Below the pieces are notes generated by a model, which was given only the letters and a program-made list of their open reading frames with translations, did no database searches and was not told the DNA's origin. A program made the translations under genes and the position numbers. From Sphingomonas sp. (GTDB lineage: Bacteria > Pseudomonadota > Alphaproteobacteria > Sphingomonadales > Sphingomonadaceae), in assembly GCF_017304615.1 (NCBI RefSeq), contig NZ_JAFKLZ010000002.1:806001-870000 (forward strand): DNA of 64,000 nucleotides. Direction: 5' to 3'. Position 1 is the stretch's first letter. Every line of letters begins with the position of its first letter. Shown here piece after piece: positions 35,426 to 44,101 of this stretch.

Positions 35426-36946
35426 CTAGGCCGCCAATCGGGCCAGCGGACCGGATCCGCCCAGCACGGTGACTTGGTTGTCGCTCGATCGGCGCCGCGC
35501 TAGCCAGTCGCGCATCAGTTCCGCGCAGGTGTGATCGACCGTGGCCAGTTGCGTGCCGTCGAGTACTACCGGCTTGCCCGCCGGTGCGCGGTCGAGCACG
35601 TCGCTGAGCTTGGGCAACTGCACGAAGGTCGCTGCCCCCGACAGTCGGATCGCGACGCCGTGATCGCCCTCGTCCTGTTCGACGCCGAGCTTGAGGCGCC
35701 GGAAATGCGGAATGACTTCGATCAGCGACAGGCCGATCCCGACCAGCACGCCGGTCAGCAAGTCCTCGGCCACGACGACGATCAACGTCGCCGCCCAGAT
35801 CACGGCGGGAAGGACGCCGTGATGCTGGAACAGTTCGCGCACATGGCTGAGATTGACCAGCTTCCAGCCTGTCACCACCAGCACCGCGCCGAGCGTCGCC
35901 ATCGGGATCTCGCGTAGCAGCCACGGCAGCAGCGCGACGAATCCCAGAATCCAGACGCCGTGGAGCATCGCCGACAGCCGCGTCACCGCGCCCGCCTGCA
36001 CGTTGGCCGAGCTGCGCACGATCACGCCGGTCATCGGCAGCGCGCCCGCCGCGCCGCACAACAGGTTGCCGACGCCCTGTGCGCGGAGTTCCTTGTTGTA
36101 ATCGGTGCGCACGCCGTCGTGCATCTTGTCGACCGCGGCGGCCGACAGCAGCGTCTCCGCGCTGGCGATGAACGCGATGGCGAGCGCCGAAAGCAGGATC
36201 GACGGATCGAGCCACTTCGCGAAGATCGACGCGTCGGGCAAGGCGACCGCGCTTGCGATCGATTCCGGCACGTTCACGCGCGTCACGTCGAGCCCGGCGA
36301 AATAGGCGACCAGGGTCGCCGCGACGACGCCGAGCAATGCGCTTGGCACGAGCTTGAGTGAGGCGGGACGGAATTTGTCCCATGCGATCATGATCCCGAT
36401 CGTCAGCACCGCCAGCGCCAGCGCGAGTTCTGTCGCGGTGACATTGGCGGGATCGAGGCCGAGCAAGCGGCCGGGCATCGCGGTCAGGTTATCGAGCCCG
36501 CTCGACAGCGGCTTGGCGTCGAACAGGACGTGGAACTGGCCGACGACGATCAGCACGCCGATGCCCGCGAGCATGCCGTGCACCACGGCGGGGGAGATCG
36601 CGCGGAACCAGCCGCCCAATCTGAAGATGCCGGCCGCGACCTGAATCGCGCCGGCCAGGATCAGGATCGGCCCCAGCGCCGACAGGCCCTGATCGCGGAT
36701 CAGCTCGAACACGATCACCGCGAGACCGGCGGCAGGGCCACTGACTTGCAGCGGTGAGCCGGCCAGCGCACCGACGACGATGCCGCCGATGATGCCAGTG
36801 ATCAGACCCTTTTCGGGCGGTACGCCGGATGCGATGGCGATGCCCATACAGAGCGGCATCGCGACCAGGAAAACGACGATCGACGCGGTGAAATCGCGCG
36901 CGAGGAAGCCGCCAGCGGGCTTGGCCGCGTTGGTGGCGGTGCTCAT
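35426..36946 (-). CDS. SulP-family anion transporter with STAS domain (probable bicarbonate transporter)
   Basis: This 506-residue SLC26/SulP protein has about 10-14 membrane segments. Family marks are LARDFTASIVVFLVAMPLCMGIAIASGVPPEKGLITGIIGGIVVGALAGSP-type helices 1-2 (key PLCMGIAIASGVPPE), GSPLQVSGPAAG, and SAETLLSAAAVDKM with NLLCGAAGALPMTGVIVRSSANV. A STAS domain lies at the C-terminus (VAIRLSGAATFVQLPKLSDVL, VVLDGTQLATVDHTCAELM). It overlaps the carbonic-anhydrase stop by ATGA, which strongly suggests coupled expression and bicarbonate as substrate rather than sulfate. Other SulP proteins carry sulfate or dicarboxylates, so the ion is inferred. Confidence 0.9.
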   Translation of the reverse strand: MSTATNAAKPAGGFLARDFTASIVVFLVAMPLCMGIAIASGVPPEKGLITGIIGGIVVGALAGSPLQVSGPAAGLAVIVFELIRDQGLSALGPILILAGAIQVAAGIFRLGGWFRAISPAVVHGMLAGIGVLIVVGQFHVLFDAKPLSSGLDNLTAMPGRLLGLDPANVTATELALALAVLTIGIMIAWDKFRPASLKLVPSALLGVVAATLVAYFAGLDVTRVNVPESIASAVALPDASIFAKWLDPSILLSALAIAFIASAETLLSAAAVDKMHDGVRTDYNKELRAQGVGNLLCGAAGALPMTGVIVRSSANVQAGAVTRLSAMLHGVWILGFVALLPWLLREIPMATLGAVLVVTGWKLVNLSHVRELFQHHGVLPAVIWAATLIVVVAEDLLTGVLVGIGLSLIEVIPHFRRLKLGVEQDEGDHGVAIRLSGAATFVQLPKLSDVLDRAPAGKPVVLDGTQLATVDHTCAELMRDWLARRRSSDNQVTVLGGSGPLARLAA

Positions 36947-37638
36947 TCCGCGGCCTCCATCATCGGCTCGTCCATCGCCAGCCGCTGCCCCGCGGGGAGC
37001 GCGACGGGCAGTGGGCGGTCGTCGCGGATCGGCAGGAAGCGCCCGCTCACGCCGTCGAGGCCGAGCACCTGACCGGCGTGGATGTCGACGAACCAGCCGT
37101 GCAGCGAAATCTCGCCACGCGCGATCCCGGCCGCGACCGACGGATGGGTGCGCAGGTGCGCGAGCTGGACAACGACGTTCTCCAGGCTTGCCGCGCGGAC
37201 CTTGTCCTTGTTGTCGAGCGGGCCGTAGCCCGCCTTCACGACGGATTCGGCGGCGTGGCTGTGGCGCAGCCAGGCGGCGACGTTGGGCATCCCCTCCAGC
37301 ATTTCGGGATTCATCAGCGCCTTCATCGCGCCGCAGTCGGAATGACCGCAGACGATGATGTCGCGCACGCCGAGCGCGGCGACGGCATATTCGACGGTCG
37401 ACGACACGCCGCCATTCTGCGTCGCGAACGGCGGGACGATGTTGCCGGCGTTCCGGCAGACGAACAGGTCGCCGGGGTCGGCCTGCATGATCAGCTCGGG
37501 GACGACACGGCTGTCGGCGCAGGAGATCATCAACGCCTTGGGGCTCTGTCCATGCGCCGCCAGCTTGGCATACAGGTCGTTGCGGCTGGGGAAGACCCGC
37601 TTCTCGAAATCGAATACACGCCCGATCAGGTCGTTCAC
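36943..37638 (-). CDS. Beta-class carbonic anhydrase
   Basis: This 231-residue enzyme interconverts CO2 and bicarbonate. Zinc ligands and the catalytic dyad are plain: SCADSRVVPE (Cys40, Asp42, Arg44) and CGHSDCGAMKAL (His99, Cys102). Flanking motifs GDLFVCRNAGNIVPP and SSTVEYAVAALGVRDIIVCGH are typical of the plant-type beta class. The start is GTG 37638, with GAGGAG eight bases upstream. It is translationally coupled to the SulP gene, forming a bicarbonate-handling pair. An inverted repeat TTTCTGC-N6-GCAGAAA lies 48 bases upstream of the start and may be an operator. Confidence 0.95.
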   Translation of the reverse strand: MNDLIGRVFDFEKRVFPSRNDLYAKLAAHGQSPKALMISCADSRVVPELIMQADPGDLFVCRNAGNIVPPFATQNGGVSSTVEYAVAALGVRDIIVCGHSDCGAMKALMNPEMLEGMPNVAAWLRHSHAAESVVKAGYGPLDNKDKVRAASLENVVVQLAHLRTHPSVAAGIARGEISLHGWFVDIHAGQVLGLDGVSGRFLPIRDDRPLPVALPAGQRLAMDEPMMEAAE

Positions 37639-37685
37639 GATACATGCTCCTCGTCAGTATGAGCCGAGAAGGTAGCGACCTAGAT

Positions 37686-37705
37686 TTTCTGCAGTGCAGC
37701 AGAAA
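37686..37705. promoter_or_regulatory. Inverted repeat upstream of carbonic anhydrase
   Basis: TTTCTGC, six bases, GCAGAAA. The inner part also reads CTGCA-G-TGCAG, a perfect palindrome. It lies between the histidine-kinase stop and the carbonic-anhydrase start. No T run follows, which favours an operator over a terminator. Confidence 0.45.
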
Positions 37706-37723
37706 CGTAAGGAAATGTTGCCG

Positions 37724-39049
37724 TCACCGGCGGGGCAGGGTGATCCGTGCGCTGAGGCCTCCCGACGGGGCGGTGTCGAGCGTGAACCGGCCATTATGGG
37801 TGGCGACGGCCCGCTGAACGATCGCCAGGCCCAGCCCGAAGCCTTGCGTATCGCGACCGCGAGCCGGATCGAGTCGAACGAACGGTTCCAGCGCACGCGC
37901 GCGATCGTCGGGCGCGATCCCGGGCCCGTCGTCCTCGACCGCGATGGTCACGGTTTCGGGGGTGGCGTCCAGCCGGACATCGACGCGATCGCCATAATGG
38001 AGCGCGTTGTCGATCAGGTTGGTCAGCGCCCGTTTGAGCACGACATAGCGCACGGTGAGCTCGCAATGATCCGGCCCATGATATGTCGCTTGTCCGCCAC
38101 GATCGCGAACATCGTCAACCAGGGTTGCGCACATGACGGCCAGATCGGTTGATGCGGGCGTTTCTGCATCGGCTTCGTCCTCGCCGGCGAGATAGGCGAG
38201 CAGCGAGGTCACCATCTGGCCCATTTCGACGACGTCGTGCTGGATGGAATGGCGCAAGTCGTCGTCGGCGATCGCGTCGGCGCGCAAGCGCAGGCGAGCA
38301 AGCGGGGTGCGGAAATCATGGCCGACCGCCGCCAGTGCCTGGGTGCGATCGGCGATCAGGCGGTGGATACGCGCCTGCATCGCATTAAACGCGACCACCA
38401 CGTCGCGCACCTCGCCCGGCCCGCGCTCGGGCACCGGCTCGATCGCGACCGCGCCGTGCCCGACGCGATCGGCGGCGCGCGCCAGGTCGCGCATCGGGCG
38501 GAGCGTCTGCCGCAACAGCAACCCGCCGATCAGGATCAGCGCGACCGCCGGGGTCAGCGCAAGCAGGATGCGGCTGAACGCCAGGTCGAGCGCCGCGACG
38601 GGCTGGCGCGTGCGGAACGTGATCCAACTCCCGTCGGTCAGCTTCAAGGCGCCCGCAATGAACCCGTCGCGTCCCGGCGACGTCAAGGACACGCGCAGAT
38701 CGCGCTGAGCAAGGTCGGGTTCCCAATCGACGATCTGCCGCGCCAGCTTGTCCAGCGACGGCGACACTGCGGGCGGCCTGGGCAAGGTGGCGCGCCAGGC
38801 GATCGCGTAGCGCGCTGTGGTCAGTTCGGCGGCTTCATCCGGCCGGTCCGCCGGCTTCTGCTCCTCGATCAGCTTGCTGGCGATCAGCAGGTGCTCGGCC
38901 AGCCGATGCGCTTCGTCCTGCCGGACCGAAAACTGGCTGGCGCGTTCGTAGAGAAAAGTGCTTGCGCCATATTCGACGAGCACTGCGAGCAGCAGGATGG
39001 CGAAAACCCGGCCGATCAGGCCGAGCGCGAAGTGCGGTGCCCGGCTCAA
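37724..39049 (-). CDS. Sensor histidine kinase, EnvZ-like
   Basis: This 441-residue membrane kinase has an N-terminal membrane segment (VFAILLLAVLVEYGASTFLY), a periplasmic sensor of about 120 residues, a second segment (ILLALTPAVALILIGGLLL), a HAMP domain, the H-box AAVGHDFRTPLARLRLRAD and HATPase boxes (LTNLIDNALHYGD, VEDDGPGIAPDDR, GFGLGLAIVQRAV). The start is TTG 39049: its TTGA overlaps the regulator's stop by four bases and GGAG lies five bases upstream. No ATG or GTG start fits better. It pairs with the OmpR-type regulator directly upstream. The signal is unknown. Confidence 0.92.
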   Translation of the reverse strand: MSRAPHFALGLIGRVFAILLLAVLVEYGASTFLYERASQFSVRQDEAHRLAEHLLIASKLIEEQKPADRPDEAAELTTARYAIAWRATLPRPPAVSPSLDKLARQIVDWEPDLAQRDLRVSLTSPGRDGFIAGALKLTDGSWITFRTRQPVAALDLAFSRILLALTPAVALILIGGLLLRQTLRPMRDLARAADRVGHGAVAIEPVPERGPGEVRDVVVAFNAMQARIHRLIADRTQALAAVGHDFRTPLARLRLRADAIADDDLRHSIQHDVVEMGQMVTSLLAYLAGEDEADAETPASTDLAVMCATLVDDVRDRGGQATYHGPDHCELTVRYVVLKRALTNLIDNALHYGDRVDVRLDATPETVTIAVEDDGPGIAPDDRARALEPFVRLDPARGRDTQGFGLGLAIVQRAVATHNGRFTLDTAPSGGLSARITLPRR

Positions 39050-39780
39050 CTGCGCTCCACGGGCGTATTGAGCATATAGCCGACCCCGCGCACGGTGATG
39101 ATCGGCGCCGGGTTGCCGGTGCTGGACAGTTTGCGGCGCAACCGGCTGATCAGCACATCGACGCTGCGGTCGGAGCTGTCGCCGAGCCGCGTGCGGGAAA
39201 GTTCGATCAGCCGTTCGCGCGCGATCACGCGCTGCGCATTGTCGCACAGACTGACGAGCAGGTCGAACTCGGCACCCGTCAGGTCGACCAGGGCGCCGGT
39301 CGGAGACTTCAGCTCGCGGCGCGGCAGGTTGACCGTCCAGCGGTTGAACGTCAGTTCGCCTTTCTCGCGATCGGCGGGCGCGCGTTCCATCGCATGGCGG
39401 CGCAACACCGCGCGCACTCGTGCGACGAGTTCGCGCGTCCCGAACGGCTTGACGAGATAATCGTCGGCGCCGAGTTCGAGGCCTACGACACGATCGGTTT
39501 CGCTGCCCTTGGCGGAAATGAAGATGATCGGCACGTCGCTGATCCGCCGGAGTTCGCGGCACAGGTCGATCCCGCTGGTCCCCGGCAGCATGATGTCGAG
39601 CAGGACCAGATCGACCGGCCCCTGCTCGAACGCGCGCCACATTTCGGGCGCGCTGGCGGCCGGGCGGACCGCATAACCATTTTCCTGCAGCGCGCGCGCG
39701 GTCAGCGTGCGAAGCGGCGGATCGTCCTCGACGAGAATGATGTTGGGCGTCGTCATCGCGGTGCGAGCTAGGCCCGGCAT
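39046..39780 (-). CDS. OmpR-family response regulator
   Basis: Receiver domain with NIILVEDDPPLRTLT (acidic pair), VDLVLLDIMLPGTSG (phospho-acceptor Asp), FISAKG and YLVKPFG (Lys), followed by a winged-helix DNA-binding domain (LVDLTGAEFDLLVSLCDNAQRVIARERL, SVDVLISRLRRKL, ITVRGVGYML). From ATG 39780 it has 244 residues, and TGAGG lies seven bases upstream. ATG 39756 would fit the usual receiver start but lacks a ribosome site. The gene is divergent from the small secreted protein at 39938, whose promoter it may control. Confidence 0.93.
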   Translation of the reverse strand: MPGLARTAMTTPNIILVEDDPPLRTLTARALQENGYAVRPAASAPEMWRAFEQGPVDLVLLDIMLPGTSGIDLCRELRRISDVPIIFISAKGSETDRVVGLELGADDYLVKPFGTRELVARVRAVLRRHAMERAPADREKGELTFNRWTVNLPRRELKSPTGALVDLTGAEFDLLVSLCDNAQRVIARERLIELSRTRLGDSSDRSVDVLISRLRRKLSSTGNPAPIITVRGVGYMLNTPVERS

Positions 39781-39937
39781 GCCGAGGCCTCAAGCCCGCA
39801 GTGCCGGTCCAGCAACGATTTGTCACAATCATACGGCCAAGTAGCGACTCGTTCTCGCAATCTTTCGTTACACAACCGCAAGGCTCGTCCTGCCGTGTTG
39901 GGATAGCGCCATCGGCTTTCCATCAAGGAGCCGATCC

Positions 39938-40219
39938 GTGAAATTCGTCCCGATCCTCGCCGCCATCGCAGTGACCTTTCCTATGGCCGCCAATGCCCAG
40001 TCCCTCGCTGACACGCACGAGCTGGTCTGGGCACCGTCCGGCAAAACGCCGGCCGCCACTTATCGGATGCGCGACAAGCCGGTCTGCGCGACGGGATCAA
40101 GCCATCACCGCGCCGGGAAGGGTCAGTTCATGCCGAAGGCGCCGTGCGCGGCCGCTACGATCGCCAAGGCCCCGGTGGACGCGGAAAGCGCGTCAAAGCC
40201 GGAATATGCGACCAAATGA
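39938..40219 (+). CDS. Small secreted protein, unknown function
   Basis: This 93-residue protein starts at GTG 39938 with AAGGAG eight bases upstream. A signal peptide (MKFVPILAAIAVTFPMAANA, then Q) leaves a mature chain of about 72 residues with two Cys (PVCATGSSHH, KAPCAAATIA) that could pair, and several His and Lys residues. I recognise no family. Its place divergent from an OmpR/EnvZ-type pair suggests that it is a target of that system. It is well supported as a gene by its ribosome site and signal peptide. Confidence 0.7.
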   Translation: MKFVPILAAIAVTFPMAANAQSLADTHELVWAPSGKTPAATYRMRDKPVCATGSSHHRAGKGQFMPKAPCAAATIAKAPVDAESASKPEYATK

Positions 40220-40393
40220 TCGTGTCTTTAATGCTAATCGCGGGAGCATGGGAGTTGGACCGAGCGCCAAAGCCTCGAGATAGTGCTGACTGACTGACGG
40301 GAAGTCGTTTCCGGACGGTCGAGGTTAGTTCGACACCCGGCGCGTGCCGCAGCACCTTTGCGTAATCCTCCCGCTTTCAGCTAGACCGGCCGC

Positions 40394-41407
40394 ATGGCGA
40401 ACTCAGTTCCTCCCGCGGTCGATCGAGTTACCTTGGCGGACGTCGCGACGGTCGCGGGCGTTTCCAAGATTACGGTGTCCCGTGCATTGCGGGGCAGCGA
40501 ACTGGTCAAACCGGCCGTTCGAAAGCGTATCAGCGAAGTGGCCGCCCAGATGGGCTACCGCGTCAATCTGGCGGCGCGCGACCTGCGGCTGAAGCGTCGC
40601 ATGCGAATCGCGGTGGTAGTCGATATGAAGGCGAGCGACGACCGCCCGTTATACGATCCCTATCCGCTCGCGCTGCTGGGCGGAATCATGCAGGAATGCG
40701 CAGCCGCCGGCTTCGCGGTCGTGCTGACCACCAGCGACCCCAAGATGAATGCCGAGGCGATGGACACGAGTGGCGTCATCGTGCTTGGCCAGGGCGCGGA
40801 GCACGAGACGGTGAGGGCGCTGGCCGGACTTAACCTGCCGCTTGCCGTATGGGGGGCGGACGACGGCGTGGAAAACGAAATCGGCGCCGCGGTCGTCGGC
40901 AGCGACAACCGCCAGGGCGGGATACTGGCGGCGCAGCATCTTCAGCACCGCGGCTGCAAGCGTCTGGTGTTCCTCGGCGATACCCACCACGCCGAACTGG
41001 CTGATCGCGTCCACGGCTTTCGCGCCGGGATTCAGGCCGGAACCGAAATCGTGGCGACGCAAAGCGCCGATTTCACTCGCGAAGCGGGGCGCCGCGCGAT
41101 GCGGGAGGTGATCGAGGCCGGGATTTCCTTTGACGGCGTGTTCGCGGGAAGCGATCTGGTTGCGTTGGGCGCGATCGATGCCCTGCGCGAGGCGGGCGGC
41201 GCCCTTCGCCCCAATATCGCGATCGTCGGCTATGACGACACGCCGGCGGCGGCCGCCCATGCGCCGCGGCTCACCACCATCCGTCAGGATTGGACCGAGG
41301 GCGGCAGGCTGCTGGCCCGCACCTTGTTTGCGCGCCTGAGTCCCGATCGGTTCGCAGCGCCGCGTTCGCGAATCCTGCCCGTACAGCTTGTCGAAAGAGA
41401 GACTTAA
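40394..41407 (+). CDS. LacI-family transcriptional regulator of the sulfatase/trehalase locus
   Basis: This 337-residue protein has the LacI headpiece VTLADVATVAGVSKITVSRALRG, then VKPAVRKRISEVAAQMGYRVNLAA with the hinge helix, and a periplasmic-binding-protein-like effector domain (MRIAVVVDM, NRQGGILAAQHLQHRGCKRLVFLGD, FDGVFAGSDLVALGAIDALREAGG, IAIVGYDDTPAAAAHAPRLTTIRQD). Immediately after its stop lies a perfect inverted repeat whose halves are each centred on ATCGAT, the form LacI proteins bind. It therefore probably represses the following TBDR-sulfatase-esterase-MFS-trehalase genes and possibly itself. Enterobacterial TreR, the trehalose regulator, is also LacI-type; the inducer here is unknown. 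Confidence 0.93.
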   Translation: MANSVPPAVDRVTLADVATVAGVSKITVSRALRGSELVKPAVRKRISEVAAQMGYRVNLAARDLRLKRRMRIAVVVDMKASDDRPLYDPYPLALLGGIMQECAAAGFAVVLTTSDPKMNAEAMDTSGVIVLGQGAEHETVRALAGLNLPLAVWGADDGVENEIGAAVVGSDNRQGGILAAQHLQHRGCKRLVFLGDTHHAELADRVHGFRAGIQAGTEIVATQSADFTREAGRRAMREVIEAGISFDGVFAGSDLVALGAIDALREAGGALRPNIAIVGYDDTPAAAAHAPRLTTIRQDWTEGGRLLARTLFARLSPDRFAAPRSRILPVQLVERET

Positions 41408-41412
41408 TGGGA

Positions 41413-41455
41413 AAATGACATCGATAACATTTTTCGATTGTTATCGATGTCATTT
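41413..41455. promoter_or_regulatory. Double LacI-type operator: perfect 17-bp inverted repeat
   Basis: AAATGACATCGATAACA (41413-41429), nine bases, then TGTTATCGATGTCATTT (41439-41455), a perfect match. Each arm contains a 14-base near-palindrome centred on CG (ideal TGTTATCGATAACA, 12 of 14). The two centres are 23 bases apart, about two helical turns. It lies five bases past the lacI stop and about 80 bases before the TBDR start. As RNA it could also fold as a hairpin ending the lacI message. Confidence 0.8.
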
Positions 41456-41533
41456 GGCGATATTTCCCGCTTCAACCGCTCGGTCACGCCTGTCACCAGA
41501 ACAGTCGGGCCGGCATCGCAAGGAGGGGATGTT

Positions 41534-44044
41534 ATGAAATCGCGACTGTTCCTGCTGGCATCCACGGCCGCAATGGCGACGGCGATGCCTGCCTTCGCCA
41601 ACGACAAGGCCGACGGGGGAAAGACGCCGCAAACCAACGCCCAGGACAATGTCGGTGCGGCCGCCGCCGTCCCCGCGACGTCGGCTGACACGGGAGACGG
41701 GCAGGACGATATTGTCGTGACCGGCACCGCCATGTCGAGCGGCCTGAAGCGGCTCGACGCCGGTTTCTCGATCACCACGGTCGATGCCCAGACGATCCAG
41801 CGCACGACGCCGCTCAGCACCGCCGATGTGCTGAAGACCGTTCCCGGCACCTATATCGAATCGTCGGGCGGCGTGGCCGGTCTGCGTGTCGGCGTTCGTG
41901 GTTTCCCGATGAACGGGGGTGGTCAGTTTTCCACGGTCCAGCTCGACGGCGCCACGCTGTTTCCGCCGAATACCCTGGGCTTTATCGAGAGTTTCAGCCT
42001 GTTTCGCGTCGATGACACGGTCGAGCGGGTCGAGGTGCTGCGGGGTGGTCCCAGCCCGATCTTCTCCGCGGGCCAGCCGGGCATCACGCTGAATTTCATC
42101 CAGCGAACCGGGAAGGACGTTCCCGCGGGCAGCGCGCGCGTGACGGTCGGCGCCGAAGGTCTCTATCGCTTCGACGGCTTTGTCGGCGGCAAGATCGGTG
42201 AAGGCTGGTATGCGACGATCGGCGGTTTCTATCGAGTCAGCGACGGCGTCCGCAACCCGCAATATCGCGCCGATGACGGCGGTCAGATCAGCGCCACTCT
42301 GACGCGACGCTTCGACGACGGCCAGGTCACGGTCTGGGGCCGGCGGGTGAAGGACTCCAACATCTTCTTCTCCGGCGCGCCGTTATTGTCGTCGGCCGAC
42401 GGCAAGCTCAGCGTCTATCCCTATTTCGACCAGCGCAAGGATACGCTGGCCGGTGAGGACACCCGGCTGCTCACGTTCGAAACCACGCCCGGCTCGACCC
42501 CCGGCACGATCAGTCGCGACTTTTCCGACGGCCGCACCATCGATCTGACGCAGTTCGGCGGCAGTTTCGATTTCACGCCCGGTGAATGGCGGATCAGCGA
42601 CCGCATCGGCTATCTATCCGGCACCGCCAATACGCGGGCGATCTTCACCAGCGCCGTCCCGACCACCTTGAGCGCCTATATCGCCGGCCGCATCTCGGCG
42701 GTGAACGCGACGCCGGCGATCGTCACCGCTGGGGGCCTTGCAACCGCCGGAACGGCCCGCTTCAGCACATCGGGCACGGTGATCACCGATGGCAATCAAC
42801 CCGTCATCGTCGCCGGCTTCTGGTCGGTCGACAAGCATATCAAGACGTTCAGCAACGACCTGCGCATCAGCCGCCAGTTCGGCAACCACAGCCTGACGCT
42901 GGGGTCGTATCTGGCGACCCACGCGATCACCGACTTGTGGTACCAGGGCAATAACGCCCTGCTGGCGTTCGAGAACAATGCGCGGCGAATCGACCTGGTG
43001 CTGAACAACGGCGCCCAGATCACCAAGAACGGCTTCACCGGCTTCGCGACCAACAATTTCAGCGACAGCTTCAACGGCACCAATATCGCCGGGTTCCTGG
43101 CCGACGAATGGAAGATCAGCGACACGCTGCGGGTGGATGCCGGCATCCGCGTCGAGCATTACAAGGTGAGCGGCAGCGTCGGATTGGCGTCGAACGTCAA
43201 CCTGGATGGCAACGTCCTTACCGTCTACAATAACAGCGTGTCGGTGCTGAACGGCCAGACGCGCAGCTACGAATATTCGGGGACGCAATTATCCTATACC
43301 GCTGGCGCGAACTATTACCTGACGCCGCGGCTGACGACGTTCGTGCGGATCAATTCCGGGTTCCGCTTCCCCACGTTCGATGAAATCTTTGGCGGCTTCC
43401 GCACCGTCCAGAAGATCAAGCAGTATGAACTGGGGTTCAAGACGTCGCAGCGTTTCCTCGATGCGTCGCTGACCTTCTTCCGCAACGACTTTGTCGGCCA
43501 GACCTATTCGCAACAGATCGTCGATCCGGTGACGAACGCAATCACCACGGTCATCGCGGTGGCGGGATCGCGAACCTGGGGCGCCGAACTGGAAGGATCG
43601 CTCCGCCCGCTCGAAAACCTTTCGATCGACTTCAACGCGACGGCGTTCCGCGCGCGGTTCCGCGACATCAGCGCGGGCGTCGCGAGCGGCGTGCAGAACG
43701 GGTACAAGGTACCGCGCCAGCCCGATTTCCAGGCGCGGATCGGCCCCGCTTACACCATTCCGTTCAGCGGCGGGTCGGCGACCTTGTTCGGCGCCTACAC
43801 GCATGTCGGGTCGCGTTTCTCCGACATCCAGAACCTGCAGCTGCTGCCGGCCTATGACACGTTCGATCTGGGCGCGTCGGTCAAGGTCGGCCGGATCGAG
43901 TTCCAGGTGACCGCGAACAATTTGACCAACACGCTGGCCCTGACCGAAGGCAATGCCCGCATCATCGGTACGACCGGCGGATCGGTGATCGCGCGCTCCA
44001 ATTTCGGGCGCTCGTTCCAGGCGACGGCGGTCTACCGGTTCTGA
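41534..44044 (+). CDS. TonB-dependent receptor of the sulfatase/trehalase locus
   Basis: This 836-residue receptor starts at ATG 41534 with AGGAGGGG upstream. Signal peptide MKSRLFLLASTAAMATAMPAFA, TonB box QDDIVVTGTAMSS, plug motifs GVAGLRVGVRGFPMNGGG, STVQLDGATLFPP, VERVEVLRGGPSPIFSAGQPGITLNFI and a barrel ending FGRSFQATAVYRF. The plug is of the siderophore/catecholate-like type by shape, yet the genes that follow encode sugar enzymes. As first gene after the LacI operator it should bring the locus's substrate through the outer membrane. An intrinsic terminator directly after its stop would let it be made in excess over the downstream enzymes. Confidence 0.93.
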   Translation: MKSRLFLLASTAAMATAMPAFANDKADGGKTPQTNAQDNVGAAAAVPATSADTGDGQDDIVVTGTAMSSGLKRLDAGFSITTVDAQTIQRTTPLSTADVLKTVPGTYIESSGGVAGLRVGVRGFPMNGGGQFSTVQLDGATLFPPNTLGFIESFSLFRVDDTVERVEVLRGGPSPIFSAGQPGITLNFIQRTGKDVPAGSARVTVGAEGLYRFDGFVGGKIGEGWYATIGGFYRVSDGVRNPQYRADDGGQISATLTRRFDDGQVTVWGRRVKDSNIFFSGAPLLSSADGKLSVYPYFDQRKDTLAGEDTRLLTFETTPGSTPGTISRDFSDGRTIDLTQFGGSFDFTPGEWRISDRIGYLSGTANTRAIFTSAVPTTLSAYIAGRISAVNATPAIVTAGGLATAGTARFSTSGTVITDGNQPVIVAGFWSVDKHIKTFSNDLRISRQFGNHSLTLGSYLATHAITDLWYQGNNALLAFENNARRIDLVLNNGAQITKNGFTGFATNNFSDSFNGTNIAGFLADEWKISDTLRVDAGIRVEHYKVSGSVGLASNVNLDGNVLTVYNNSVSVLNGQTRSYEYSGTQLSYTAGANYYLTPRLTTFVRINSGFRFPTFDEIFGGFRTVQKIKQYELGFKTSQRFLDASLTFFRNDFVGQTYSQQIVDPVTNAITTVIAVAGSRTWGAELEGSLRPLENLSIDFNATAFRARFRDISAGVASGVQNGYKVPRQPDFQARIGPAYTIPFSGGSATLFGAYTHVGSRFSDIQNLQLLPAYDTFDLGASVKVGRIEFQVTANNLTNTLALTEGNARIIGTTGGSVIARSNFGRSFQATAVYRF

Positions 44045-44055
44045 TACCTCCCCTG

Positions 44056-44083
44056 GCGCGGGGCTAGTCCCCGCGCTTTTTTT
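44056..44083 (+). terminator. Rho-independent terminator between TBDR and sulfatase genes
   Basis: GCGCGGGG, loop CTAGT, CCCCGCGC, then seven T. The stem is a perfect eight pairs of G and C. It begins 11 bases past the TBDR stop and ends 18 bases before the sulfatase start, so it should reduce rather than abolish expression of the genes downstream unless they have their own promoter. Confidence 0.88.
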
Positions 44084-44101
44084 CACGACACGGAGGCAGG
44101 C

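Noticed and set aside
35340-35429. A 29-codon plus-strand frame with GGAAGG upstream
   Set aside because: It contains the 3' hairpin of the SulP transcript and has no recognisable protein features; more likely chance.
35426-37645. A single 739-codon minus-strand frame covering SulP and a region before it
   Set aside because: Its first third has no family similarity and lies over the beta-carbonic anhydrase, which has all active-site residues in another frame. The SulP protein starts at 36946.
39050-39832. N-terminal extension of the histidine-kinase frame
   Set aside because: It overlaps the response regulator in a shadow frame; TTG 39049 has a ribosome site and a four-base overlap with the regulator stop.
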